Below are positions 40,863-49,249 of a stretch of DNA of 64,000 bases, piece after piece. The stretch is taken from contig DATKST010000121.1 in the NCBI GenBank assembly GCA_035531475.1, positions 5,211 through 69,210 of the forward strand, read 5' to 3'. The position numbers and the translations under genes are program-made. Source of the stretch: CALCEB01 sp035531475. Lineage in GTDB: Bacteria > Acidobacteriota > Terriglobia > UBA7540. Numbering within the stretch: the stretch's first letter is position 1; every line of letters begins with the position of its first letter. The notes under the pieces were generated by a model that saw nothing but the letters and a program-made list of their open reading frames with translations, did not search any database and was not told the origin of the DNA.

Positions 40863-41207
40863 TCATTCAAGGTCTATTTCGTGCGCCTCGAGCACACCCG
40901 AATTGTCCAAGTCTCCCACCACTTTTACCTTGGCGCCCACCACAAGGTCCGTTGCGGCCCCCGCGCTTCCATCCTTCTTGTGAATCGTGGTGTTCTTGTC
41001 GTAGGTGACATGAAAGATCATCTGTCCGCCGGAGTCCACCGTGAACTTCCCCGGCGATGGGTCAGAGATGGTGCCTTCCAGCGTGAAGTTGGATGAGGAA
41101 TCTTGCGGTGCCGGACGCGCCTCGAGCTTTGTCCAGGAACCCGCCGCAAGCGCCCCGGCAGCCATCCCCAACAGAACAAAAACCGGGAAATGACGTTTTC
41201 GCTTCAT
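40863..41207 (-). CDS. Small exported DUF5666-type beta protein
   Basis: 114 residues. AAAGGAC lies 7 bases before the ATG. A signal peptide (FPVFVLLGMAAGALAAG) is followed by one small beta-barrel-like unit: NFTLEGTISDPSPGKFTVDS, a VTYDKNTTI strand, and VVGAKVKVVGDLDNSGVLEA. These features match the DUF5666 single-domain proteins of Acidobacteriota, related to the C-terminal units of the lipoprotein at 7713. Function unknown. A5 lies 71 bases upstream of its start. Confidence 0.75.
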   Translation of the reverse strand: MKRKRHFPVFVLLGMAAGALAAGSWTKLEARPAPQDSSSNFTLEGTISDPSPGKFTVDSGGQMIFHVTYDKNTTIHKKDGSAGAATDLVVGAKVKVVGDLDNSGVLEAHEIDLE

Positions 41208-41278
41208 CTTCGCCGTCCTTTCAATTCAGGCGTGATTGTAACGCAATGTCATTCCGTTTGCGAACCTGCGGATCGCGC

Positions 41279-41388
41279 GGTGGTGGCGCAATTTGCTGTA
41301 GCGGCGCTCTATGAGCGCCGGAAACCGCTGAAGATTCAGGTTCGGCGCTGATAGAGCGCCGCTACAGCAAACAGATGAAGCCACTACT
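41279..41388. mobile_element. Family A 110-bp element, A5 (GCGCTC flavour)
   Basis: Ends GGTGGTGG and CCACTACT, each with one change from the family ends. Arm hairpins are the GGCGCTC type. Flanking 8-mers GATCGCGC and GATCGCGA agree at 7 of 8 positions. It lies upstream of the DUF5666 gene on the minus strand. Confidence 0.85.
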
Positions 41389-41468
41389 GATCGCGACATG
41401 TCGTGGAATGTAACGCCTGGAGCATCGCCACCGTCGCTGCCCTGAAATCGATCTCCACGCGCAACTGA

Positions 41469-41804
41469 CTAACTTCCCGGCAGTAGGTCATCCAGGGCCC
41501 CATGTTTTGCAGCGTTGGGCCGGGACTTCAATGAATCGTACTTGGCCAAGGCCAGTTCAGCCTTGGCTTGCTGGCCTGCGGCGTAATAAAGGTCGCTCAG
41601 GCGCTTATAGGCAACAGCGAAGTTGGGATCAAGCGCCACGAAGGCCTCAAGATCGGCGGTAGCATCACTCTTCTTGCCTTGTTGGGCCAATAGTTGACCG
41701 CGCCAGAAATAAGCGAGGGTGGTCTTTGGATCCAAATCCAGCGCTTTATCCAATTGCGCCTTGCTCGGACCATAATTGTTCTGCTTGAAGAGAGCTATCC
41801 CCAA
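41469..41804 (-). pseudogene. TPR protein truncated by element B3
   Basis: 111 codons with three TPR units (YGPSKAQLDKALDLDP, KSDATADLEAFVALDP, KLADL-like YKRLSDLYYAAGQQAKAE). The open frame begins inside the end of B3; the first codons, GIALFKQNN, are the second half of a TPR helix, so the gene's 5' part is missing. Beyond B3 (past 41934) no TPR coding sequence continues, so the upstream part was deleted rather than merely displaced. Confidence 0.7.
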
Positions 41805-41934
41805 TGCTGTTCACATAGGCAGCTATCCCATCGCAGCATGATTCCCACGCGCAGTAGGGGCGTGCCTTGCGCCCGCCCGTGGGCAACCACAAGGGTCGCC
41901 CCTACAAGAGGATCCCCTTATCTGGACAGTATTG
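41802..41934. mobile_element. Family B element, B3 (133 bp, GTAGGGG cargo)
   Basis: Begins CAATGCTGTTCAC and ends GGACAGTATTG; interior hairpin as in B1. Left flank GAGCTATCCC and right flank CCCATAACCT do not form a true duplication but both fit the target consensus seen at other copies. The mismatch plus the missing TPR 5' part suggests recombination between two copies. Confidence 0.85.
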
Positions 41935-41939
41935 CCCAT

Positions 41940-42041
41940 AACCTGAATGATCCATGAAGCTATCATCGAGGAACGTCAGAGCAAGCTTAAAACCGCGGTC
42001 CGACGATCCCCTAAAGTAAATTCGCGGATCATCCGGGCTAA
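41940..42041. mobile_element. Family C palindromic element, C3
   Basis: Left end AACCTGAATGATCCATGAAG, right end CGCGGATCATCCGGGCTAA. TA flanks both ends. It lies between B3 and the 3' end of trxB. The interior is degenerate. Confidence 0.6.
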
Positions 42042-42066
42042 GCAACCAAAAGGGCGAACGCCGGAA

Positions 42067-42987
42067 TCAGTGCTCAGCCTCCAGGAAACGCTCCGCATCC
42101 ATGGCCGCCATACATCCAGAACCCGATGCGGTGATGGCCTGGCGGTAAATGCGGTCTTGGACGTCACCCGCTGCAAAAACACCCGGCACATTGGTCCGCG
42201 AGCCGTTCGACGTTTTCAGGTATCCCAGGTCATCCATTTCAAGCTGGCCCTTGAAGATGGTCGTATTGGGAGAGTGCCCGATTCCAATGAACACGCCATG
42301 GACGGGCAGAAAACTCTCCTCCTCCGTCAATGCGTTTTTCAGCTTCACGCCTGTGACCTCACCCTGATCCGGGTCCTGGATGTCCACAACGGTCGTGTTC
42401 CAGACCGGTTGTATCTTTTCATTGCGGAGCAGGCGGTCCACCATAATTTTTGAGGCGCGCAACTGGTCGCGGCGGTGAACCAGATTGACCCGGGTGGCGT
42501 ATCGCGTCAGAAAAAGCGCATCCTCCGCGGCCGTGTCGCCACCACCCACCACCGCCACTTCCTTGCCCCGGAAAAAGTAACCATCGCAGGTGGCGCAGGT
42601 GGAAACACCATGCCCAAGCAGACGCTTCTCGGAATCCAAACCCAGCATCTTAGCGGAGGCGCCCGAGGCGACAATCAACGTCCGGGTCTCAATCTGCTCA
42701 TCGCCCATTTCGATCACAAAAGGCCTTTTGGAAAGATCGACACGAGTTACATCGCCTTCCTTGAATTCGGTTCCGAATTCAGTTGCCTGCTTTTGCATCA
42801 ACTCAATTAATTCGGGGCCCTGGACTCCTTTGGGAAAGCCTGGGAAATTTTCCACTAGAGTCGTCAAGCTCAGTTGGCCTCCAGCCTCCACCCCGCGGAT
42901 CACCAGAGGTTTCAGGTTGGCTCGCGCCGAATAAATTGCAGCGGTCAGGCCTGCGCAGCCGGAACCGACAATCACGACATCTTTCAT
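42067..42987 (-). CDS. trxB: Thioredoxin reductase
   Basis: 306 residues from ATG 42987; the longer frame to 43248 is not conserved. FAD site GSGCAGLTAAIYSARA at the N-terminus, redox pair CATC (131-134) before DGYFF, NADPH loop GGGDTAAEDALFL, and the C-terminal FAD motif GVFAAGDVQD. A complete low-molecular-weight TrxR that reduces thioredoxin with NADPH. AAGGGA precedes the ATG. It could supply electrons to cytoplasmic thioredoxins; the periplasmic TlpA and DsbA-like proteins in this window would need a membrane relay that is not seen here. Confidence 0.95.
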   Translation of the reverse strand: MKDVVIVGSGCAGLTAAIYSARANLKPLVIRGVEAGGQLSLTTLVENFPGFPKGVQGPELIELMQKQATEFGTEFKEGDVTRVDLSKRPFVIEMGDEQIETRTLIVASGASAKMLGLDSEKRLLGHGVSTCATCDGYFFRGKEVAVVGGGDTAAEDALFLTRYATRVNLVHRRDQLRASKIMVDRLLRNEKIQPVWNTTVVDIQDPDQGEVTGVKLKNALTEEESFLPVHGVFIGIGHSPNTTIFKGQLEMDDLGYLKTSNGSRTNVPGVFAAGDVQDRIYRQAITASGSGCMAAMDAERFLEAEH

Positions 42988-43298
42988 TGGAAAAATCCCT
43001 TCTTCAAAAAACCGCAGCCGTTGAATCATTTTGCCCGGCCCAATCGTATCCATTGTCGAGGGCCGACCGCAGGACAGTTTACTACGCCGGATCATTTGCC
43101 GGTTTGGAAATCCGCTCCGGCCTCCCCTGGAACGATGCCGCCCGGCGGTCTCAACCCAACTTGACAGGCTTGTGGGTAGTGATGCAACTTGGTTGCTGTA
43201 GCGCCGCTCTATGAGCGGCGAAATCCGCCGGTCACAGGCCGGAGCCACAGAACCGAGCGTCGCCGACTTACGACCGTGTGTATATAAAGCTTGTTCCG
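42988..43298. other. Divergent intergenic region between trxB and zinc-ribbon gene
   Basis: About 310 bp. It holds the degenerate A6 element. The trxB-proximal part has no clear promoter pair. Nothing else recognised. Confidence 0.4.
43175..43266. mobile_element. Degenerate family A element, A6
   Basis: Starts GGTAGTGATGCAACTTGGTT with a left arm CGCCGCTC/GAGCGGCG, but the centre and right arm are shortened and mutated (CCGCCGGTC/GGCCGG), ending near GTCGCCGAC. No target duplication seen. Boundaries on the right are approximate. Confidence 0.55.
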
Positions 43299-43628
43299 AT
43301 GAAGCTGGTTCCCCTCACCGTTCAATGCCCGCAATGCGGCTCCCGCAACGTGGTCTATTCCTGCAATCCCACTTGCTGCTTCAATCATGTCTGCGGGGAT
43401 TGTTACGCCACGTTCGAGCTGGCCACCGCCATTGTGGGCAGTGCATCGGACGATCTTGAATCCGTTCCACCTGCACCCGACGCGTCCCATCCCACGGCTC
43501 CCTGCGTCCGCTGCGGCGAATGCGTGGTCTTCATGATTGAAGATGGCGGCAGCCCGGAAAAGCGCCTGCTGTGCACATCCTGCAAGACGGTTCTCCAACT
43601 GCTAATCGAAAACATCAGTGCCGCTTGA
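43299..43628 (+). CDS. Two-ribbon zinc protein, unknown function
   Basis: 109 residues from ATG 43299. It contains several zinc knuckles: CPQCGSRNVVYSC, CCFNHVCGDCYATFE, then after a Pro-rich linker CVRCGECVVFM and CTSCKTVLQ. The arrangement suggests two zinc ribbons. It is flanked on both sides by family A remnants (A6 left, A7 right), so it may have been carried or isolated by them. No family recognised. Confidence 0.65.
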   Translation: MKLVPLTVQCPQCGSRNVVYSCNPTCCFNHVCGDCYATFELATAIVGSASDDLESVPPAPDASHPTAPCVRCGECVVFMIEDGGSPEKRLLCTSCKTVLQLLIENISAA

Positions 43629-43661
43629 GCGCGATGCTGCCGGCGGGGTTGAAGATTGCCC

Positions 43662-43732
43662 CTGTAGCGGCGGTCTATGACCGCCGATTTGAGATTTGTA
43701 ATCTTTCCGGCGCTCACAGAGCGCCGCTACAG
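43662..43732. mobile_element. Family A core with chimeric arms, A7
   Basis: Runs from CTGTAGCGGCGGTC to GCGCCGCTACAG. The left arm is GCGGTC flavour, the right arm GCGCTC flavour, unlike all intact copies, which have matching arms. The outer GGTAGTGG ends are missing. Located right after the zinc-ribbon gene, 36 bases before the end of ilvD. Confidence 0.7.
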
Positions 43733-43767
43733 ATGACGAGGAGAGTCCTGCCGTCGAACGATTCAAC

Positions 43768-45450
43768 CTATTGCGGTGGCTGGGTCATCGCTCCCTCGGC
43801 CGCCGAGCCTACCAGCGCCGCGTATTTCGCGAACACGCCGCTCTTATAGTGCGGCTCCGGCGCGCGCCAGCTCTTCAACCGCTCCTGAATCGTGGCGGCC
43901 GGCAACTCCACCTCCAACTTGCGGGCGTTGATGTCAAATACTACGATATCACCATCTTGCAATGCGGCAATGGGTCCGCCTACAGCGGCTTCGGGGGCCA
44001 CGTGGCCCACCATCAGCCCACGCGTCGCGCCGCTAAAGCGCCCATCGGTGAGCAACGCCACCGACTCACCCATCCCTTCACCCACAATAGCGCCGGTGAC
44101 GCCCAGCATTTCCCGCATTCCCGGCCCACCTTTCGGCCCTTCATAACGGATCACCACCACGTCGCCGGGTTTGATGCTCTTCGTTGTTACCGCCGTCATG
44201 GCGTCTTCTTCACAGTTGAACACGCGAGCCGGGCCGCGATGGTGCAGCCTCTCATGTCCGGAAATTTTCACGACGGCTCCCTCCGGCGCGATATTGCCTT
44301 TCAGAATCACCAAGCCTCCGGTCGCTTTCAGCGGTTTGTCCGCCGGATGGACCACCACCTGTCCGGGTGTTTCCACGGCCTTCTTAGCTTCCTCACCCAA
44401 CGGTTTACCCGTGACCGTGATGGCGCTTGGATCAATCAATCCGCCCTCCAGCATTTTCTTGGCGATCAGTTGAATGCCGCCCGCCTGATGAACGTGGACG
44501 GCCATGTACCGCCCGGCCGGCTTCAAATCCGCAATCAGCGGCGTCTTGCGGCTGATGACGTCAAAGTCATCGATGGTCAATGGCACTCCGACTTCGCGAG
44601 CCATGGCCAGCAAGTGCAGCACGGAGTTGGTGGAACCGCCCGTGGCGGCAACGCTGGCAATGGCATTTTCAAAGGCCGCGCGCGTCAGGATGTCCTTGGG
44701 GCGGCGGTTGGCGCGCAACACGTCCATCACCAGTTTTCCGGTCTGGTAAGCAATCTCCATTTTTTCAGGGACGGTGGCCGGCACGCTGTTGAAACCCATC
44801 GGTGACAGGCCGATGAACTCCATCACCGTGGACATGGTGTTGGCGGTAAACTGTCCACCGCAAGCTCCGGCGCCGGGGCAGGCCACGTCCTCAAGCTGCT
44901 TCAACTCGGCGTCCGTCATCAGGCCCGCAGCGTGCGCGCCAATCGCCTCATACACGTCTCCCACGGTCACTTCGCGCCCCTGGAAATTGCCGGTGGCGAT
45001 GGAGCCTCCGTAAAGCAGCACCGAAGGCACATTCAAACGAATGAGCGCCAAGGCGCCCCCCGGAATGGTTTTGTCACAACCGACCAGCGCCACCATGGCG
45101 TCAAACATGTGGCCGCGGCCCACCAGCTCAATCGAGTCGGCGATCACTTCGCGGCTCACCAGCGTAGCCTTCATCCCCTCCGTGCCCATGGTCACGCCGT
45201 CGGAAATGGAGATGGTGTTGAACTCCATGGGCGTCCCCCCTGCCGCGCGCACGCCTTCCTTGATCTTGGTGGCAAGTTGGCGCAAGTGAAAGTTGCACGG
45301 CATCGTCTCAATCCACGTATTGGCAATCCCCACCATGGGCCGGGCCAAGTCCGCATCGGTCAAGCCAATCGCTTTCAGCATGGCGCGAGCGCCCGCGCGC
45401 TGCGGCCCATCGGTTATCGTGCGGCTCCAGTGTTTCGGATCAAAAGCCAT
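43768..45450 (-). CDS. ilvD: Dihydroxy-acid dehydratase
   Basis: 560 residues, standard length. The Fe-S ligands are present: Cys52 in ETMPCNFH, the Cys in VGCDKTIPGG, and CPGAGACGGQFTANTM. Other family blocks are MEFNTISISDGVTMGTEGMK and TDGRFSGATRGLMVGH near the C-terminus. It dehydrates 2,3-dihydroxy-acids in valine, isoleucine and pantothenate synthesis. GGGAGG precedes the ATG closely. No other ilv gene is nearby, so it stands outside any branched-chain operon here. Confidence 0.97.
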   Translation of the reverse strand: MAFDPKHWSRTITDGPQRAGARAMLKAIGLTDADLARPMVGIANTWIETMPCNFHLRQLATKIKEGVRAAGGTPMEFNTISISDGVTMGTEGMKATLVSREVIADSIELVGRGHMFDAMVALVGCDKTIPGGALALIRLNVPSVLLYGGSIATGNFQGREVTVGDVYEAIGAHAAGLMTDAELKQLEDVACPGAGACGGQFTANTMSTVMEFIGLSPMGFNSVPATVPEKMEIAYQTGKLVMDVLRANRRPKDILTRAAFENAIASVAATGGSTNSVLHLLAMAREVGVPLTIDDFDVISRKTPLIADLKPAGRYMAVHVHQAGGIQLIAKKMLEGGLIDPSAITVTGKPLGEEAKKAVETPGQVVVHPADKPLKATGGLVILKGNIAPEGAVVKISGHERLHHRGPARVFNCEEDAMTAVTTKSIKPGDVVVIRYEGPKGGPGMREMLGVTGAIVGEGMGESVALLTDGRFSGATRGLMVGHVAPEAAVGGPIAALQDGDIVVFDINARKLEVELPAATIQERLKSWRAPEPHYKSGVFAKYAALVGSAAEGAMTQPPQ

Positions 45451-45574
45451 GATTCCTCCCTAAGATAAAGGTGTCAGCCTTCAGCCATCGTGCGATTGTT
45501 CAACCGGCTGTCCGCTGATCACTAACGGCTGAATACTCCTAATCCATTGCCGCTACTTCACGCTTGTCACTCCT

Positions 45575-46609
45575 CTACACCGCTGGCGCCGGGCATTCCT
45601 CAATCTCTTCCCCAGACCGCGGCGCGCCCGGCGGCTGCGGGCGTAGCGGATGCGAAATGATGAGCGCCACCGAAGAGATGATGATGGCTCCGGAGAGCAC
45701 TGTCCGCAGGCTCAGGGGTTCGGCTGCAACAGCCCAACCCAGAATCACAGCGATCAGCGGGTTGACATAAGCATAAGTCGCAACGCGCGCCGGTGACGTC
45801 GCGCCGAGCAGCCAACGATAGCAGAAAAATCCGATGATGGCACCAAAAACGATCAAGTAAGCCAAAGAAATCCAGGAGCGTGCCGAAACTTTTGCCAGGC
45901 TGAAACCCTTCGCTTCCCCGGTCAACAACGCAGCGATCAGCAGAAAGCAAGCTCCGCTGGCCATCTCCATGCCGGCGGACATCATTGTGGAACCGCTCGA
46001 CTCCAAGCGTCGTGAATAAAGCGAACCCGCCGCCCAGGAAAGCGCCCCGGCCACCAGCACGGCTCCGTCCACCAGGTCCACGCTGTTTCCGCCCAGCACT
46101 TGGCCGGGTCCCACCAGCAACCCGATTCCTGCCAAGCCCATCACCAGGCCCGCAATCAGTCTTGGACCCAGATGAATGCCACGATGGAGCAGCCAGTCGA
46201 GCACCACCATCCACAGAGGAACCGTGGAAAGCAGCAGAGCGGCCAGCCCGGAAGGCACACGTTGTTCCGCCCACACCAGTGGGCCATTGCCGCCCAGGAA
46301 CAGCAGCCCGCCCACGATCATTGCAGATTTCCAATGCGCAGAGTTCGCAGACTTGGCGCCGCGCGCCCTCGCCAGCAATATCACGGTTGATCCGGCCACA
46401 AAGTACCGGCCGGCCATCATCAGAAACGGTGGGATGGTTTCAATGGCGAAACGAATGGCAAGGTAAGTGGTCCCCCAGATCACGTAGATGCCCCCGAAAG
46501 CCAGGATCATCTTGATGCGGGGCGCCCGCCGGCGCGCGAGGCCCATCGCGTAGCTCGACGGCTTTTCAGAGCGGTCCATCAGCGGCTGTTGCATCATGCG
46601 ATCTGTCAT
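45575..46609 (-). CDS. EamA/DMT superfamily permease
   Basis: 344 residues from ATG 46609; the frame opens at 46651, at the edge of A8, and was trimmed. Ten membrane helices in two EamA repeats (first starts MILAFGGIYVIWGTTYLAI, second at VDGAVLVAGALSWAAG). The motif SPARVATYAYVNPLIAVILG is typical of RhaT/YdcZ-like DMT exporters. Probably a metabolite or drug exporter; the substrate is unknown. GGAGG lies about 11 bases upstream. A8 sits 42 bases before the start. Confidence 0.85.
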   Translation of the reverse strand: MTDRMMQQPLMDRSEKPSSYAMGLARRRAPRIKMILAFGGIYVIWGTTYLAIRFAIETIPPFLMMAGRYFVAGSTVILLARARGAKSANSAHWKSAMIVGGLLFLGGNGPLVWAEQRVPSGLAALLLSTVPLWMVVLDWLLHRGIHLGPRLIAGLVMGLAGIGLLVGPGQVLGGNSVDLVDGAVLVAGALSWAAGSLYSRRLESSGSTMMSAGMEMASGACFLLIAALLTGEAKGFSLAKVSARSWISLAYLIVFGAIIGFFCYRWLLGATSPARVATYAYVNPLIAVILGWAVAAEPLSLRTVLSGAIIISSVALIISHPLRPQPPGAPRSGEEIEECPAPAV

Positions 46610-46651
46610 TCTCGCAAATCCCTCCGGCCCTGACAATAGCGGCAAACGCAA

Positions 46652-46761
46652 GGTAGTGGTGCATTTTCGCTGCTGTAGCGGCGGTCTCTGACCGCCGAAT
46701 TTTATTTTTCAGCAGCTTCCGGCGGTCAGAGACCGCCGCTACAGCAAACTGAACCACTACC
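46652..46761. mobile_element. Family A 110-bp element, A8
   Basis: Ends GGTAGTGGTGCA and GAACCACTACC, GCGGTC-type arms. Perfect 8-bp target duplication AAACGCAA (46644-46651 and 46762-46769). It sits in the divergent region between the DMT permease and the TIM-barrel gene. Confidence 0.9.
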
Positions 46762-46898
46762 AAACGCAAAGCCTGCTTCTCATCAGGCATATGATTGTGA
46801 TATGTTTTCCGGCTGCGACGCGGCGATTCCGGTGGGTTAACACAAATGGCGGATCGCATTGCGAAAATCTTGTCAACCGGGGGTCTCACATTTTGGCC

Positions 46899-47882
46899 AT
46901 GAGTCGAAGAAGGTTTCTGCAAGCGTCGGCGGTGGCGGGCGGTGTTTCCGCCTTGCCCGCCTCTGCCCGTCCGCTTGAAATCGGCACGAGCAAGCCCGGT
47001 AAAGTCTTTTCCCATGCTTCCCAAGCAGCGCCAGGTCCCCTACCGGTGGGATCGTCCGAGACCTCTCCCAAACCATTACGGCTTGGCATTATCATTGGCA
47101 TCGGCAGCGACCCGCAGGCCGCAGTGGCAAAAGTTCACAGCCTTGGGCTGCCCACCTGCCAGGTCTCTACCGGCTCGGTGGACCCCGGTTTGATCCCTCG
47201 CCTCAAGGACGCGCTGAATCAATACCAGATTGAAGCAACTTCGCTGGTCACGGGCGGCCCCGGCCCGGAAGTCTACGATTTTTACCAGGGACCGTTGACC
47301 ATTGGATTGGTTCCGAGAAAATATCGCGCCGCGCGGATTGCCTTCATGAAGAAAGCTTCCGACTTTGCCAAGCAGTGCGGCATTCCGGCGCTTCAAACCC
47401 ATTGCGGATTCATCCCGGAGAATCCCAACGATCTCCTTTACGAGGAAGCGGTGGAAGCCATTCGCGAGGTGGCTTTGCACTGCAAGGGGAACGGGCAGCA
47501 TTTTCGGTTTGAGACCGGTCAGGAGACCCCCATCACATTGGTGCGTGCCATTCACGACGTGGGGTTAGAGAATCAGGGCGTCAATTTTGACCTCGCCAAC
47601 CTGATCCTGTATGACAAGGCCAACCCGGTTGACGCTCTGCCCATCCTTGCGCCTTATGTGCAAGGCATTCACGCCAAGGATGGACTTTTCCCCACAGACC
47701 CCAAAAATCTGGGACAGGAAGTCCCCATCGGCCAAGGCAAAGTAGATTTCCCCGCTATCATAAACGGCTTGAAGAAGTTGAATTACCAGGGCGCCATCAC
47801 CATTGAACGCGAAATTTCCGGCCCGGAGCAATTTGAAGATATTCGCCGGTCGATTGGATATCTCGAAAGCCTGATCGGATAA
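46899..47882 (+). CDS. Tat-exported TIM-barrel sugar isomerase/epimerase-like protein
   Basis: 327 residues from ATG 46899. Twin-arginine signal SRRRFLQASAVAGG with a cleavable stretch ending near ASARP. The body is a xylose-isomerase-like (AP endonuclease 2) barrel: LRLGIIIGIGSDPQAAV, ALQTHCGFIPENP, FRFETGQETPITLV, then NFDLANLILY and HAKDGLFP with metal-binding acidic and His residues. It probably isomerises a sugar or its derivative in the periplasm. Stop and next start are 13 bases apart, so it is an operon with the oxidoreductase below. Confidence 0.85.
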   Translation: MSRRRFLQASAVAGGVSALPASARPLEIGTSKPGKVFSHASQAAPGPLPVGSSETSPKPLRLGIIIGIGSDPQAAVAKVHSLGLPTCQVSTGSVDPGLIPRLKDALNQYQIEATSLVTGGPGPEVYDFYQGPLTIGLVPRKYRAARIAFMKKASDFAKQCGIPALQTHCGFIPENPNDLLYEEAVEAIREVALHCKGNGQHFRFETGQETPITLVRAIHDVGLENQGVNFDLANLILYDKANPVDALPILAPYVQGIHAKDGLFPTDPKNLGQEVPIGQGKVDFPAIINGLKKLNYQGAITIEREISGPEQFEDIRRSIGYLESLIG

Positions 47883-47895
47883 CATGGAGGCATCA

Positions 47896-49182
47896 ATGAA
47901 GGACAAAGCATCGAGTGACGGGATGAATCGCAGGGAATTCGTGGGAGCGGTCGCAGGCATGATGATTATTGCTCCACAACTGGTGCGCGGGACGGCCGCG
48001 AACTCGGCGCCGCGCCTGGGACTGCTCGGCTGCGGCGGCCGGGGCACGGAGGACGCAAAAAACATGATCACCTACACGCCAGCCCGACTGGTGGCGCTGG
48101 GCGATCTGTTTCCGGACCAGCTCGAAAAGGCCAAAACCTTTTTTGATGGAATCAACGCCAAGAAAGGCCAGCCGCCCATCGACCGCTCACAGATGTTTCG
48201 CGGCCCGAACGCTTACCAGGAGCTGATCAATTCCAAAGAAGTGGACATCGTGCTGATCACCACTCCACCCTATTTTCATCATCAGCATCTAGCCGCCGCG
48301 GTCGATGCCGGCAAGCACGTCTATTGCGAGAAGCCGGTGGCCGTGGACGTGGACGGCGCGAAGCGCGTGATGGAGATTGGGAAGAAAGCGCAGGGCCGCC
48401 TGAGCCTGGAAGTGGGATTCCAGATTCGCAAGGCGCCGCCCTTTGTCGAAATGGTCCGGCGCATCCACGCCGGCGCCCTGGGCTCCATTGCCTGCGGCGA
48501 GTCCTATTACTATGCCACTCCCGTTGACCGGCCCGCCTGGCCAAACGCCTCACCCGTTGAAGTCCGGCTGCGCAACTGGGTCTATGATCGCGTCCTTTCC
48601 GGCGACATCATCGTGGAGCAGAACATCCACGTGGTCGATACCTGCAACTGGATCCTACAAGGACATCCCGTGAAGGCGCTCGCCCAAGGCGGCCGGGCGG
48701 CTCGAACCGACTCGGGCGACGCCTGGGGACACTACAACGTCGTCTTCGAATATCCCAACGGCGTTCACGTAACACTCAACTCCACGCAGTTTGATAAGGG
48801 ATGGTGGGACGTGAACGAACGGTTCTTCGGGAGCAAGGGTGTTTCCGAATCGCACTATTCAGGTCCCGTGGCCATTTATGGCGATGAGCCCTGGAGCTGG
48901 AACACCCACCCATCCCCGGAGCAGAAGGAGTCGAAGAGCTTTTCCACTTCTGGCGCTTTCCATGACAATCTGGCCGACGCTGACTCCGAAAAGCAGAAAT
49001 CATTCGTCGCCAGCATCACCAGCGGCCAGTTCCACAATCAGGCGGCGCTGGGCGTGGAATCCGCGTTGAGCGCCATGCTGGGCCGCACCGCCGCTTATAA
49101 AGGGCATGAAGTGACTTGGGATGAACTGCTGAAGATGGACATGCATTGGGAGTCGCACATTGACTTAAATCAGTTTGCGTGA
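47896..49182 (+). CDS. Tat-exported Gfo/Idh/MocA-type oxidoreductase
   Basis: 428 residues from ATG 47896, where GGAGG lies 5 bases upstream; ATG 47884 is less favoured. Tat signal with NRREFVGAVAG. The Rossmann motif RLGLLGCGGRGTEDA is followed by EKPVAVDVDGA, the family's catalytic Lys, and a C-terminal sandwich. The exported position means NAD(P) must be bound before Tat export. It is probably the oxidising partner of the preceding isomerase in sugar-derivative turnover. The substrate is unknown. Confidence 0.85.
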   Translation: MKDKASSDGMNRREFVGAVAGMMIIAPQLVRGTAANSAPRLGLLGCGGRGTEDAKNMITYTPARLVALGDLFPDQLEKAKTFFDGINAKKGQPPIDRSQMFRGPNAYQELINSKEVDIVLITTPPYFHHQHLAAAVDAGKHVYCEKPVAVDVDGAKRVMEIGKKAQGRLSLEVGFQIRKAPPFVEMVRRIHAGALGSIACGESYYYATPVDRPAWPNASPVEVRLRNWVYDRVLSGDIIVEQNIHVVDTCNWILQGHPVKALAQGGRAARTDSGDAWGHYNVVFEYPNGVHVTLNSTQFDKGWWDVNERFFGSKGVSESHYSGPVAIYGDEPWSWNTHPSPEQKESKSFSTSGAFHDNLADADSEKQKSFVASITSGQFHNQAALGVESALSAMLGRTAAYKGHEVTWDELLKMDMHWESHIDLNQFA

Positions 49183-49249
49183 GTGGTGGCCATAGCCAGT
49201 TTGGGGTGCGGTGGCTGCCAGATAGGCTTCTCTGGTTACTGCCTTCTGC

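Noticed and set aside
43771..44805. 344-codon plus-strand frame inside ilvD
   Set aside because: Exact antisense shadow of a fully conserved gene; His/Arg-rich composition typical of such shadows.
45475..45540. CAGCCTTCAGCC-type sequence before ilvD, also near 30235
   Set aside because: Short low-complexity CTGAAGGCTGA-like words; no ends, duplication or consistent length.
10426..46761. Repeated 110-bp palindromes considered as a CRISPR-like or regulatory RNA array
   Set aside because: Copies are dispersed, not clustered, have no spacers, and are flanked by target duplications, which fits transposition.
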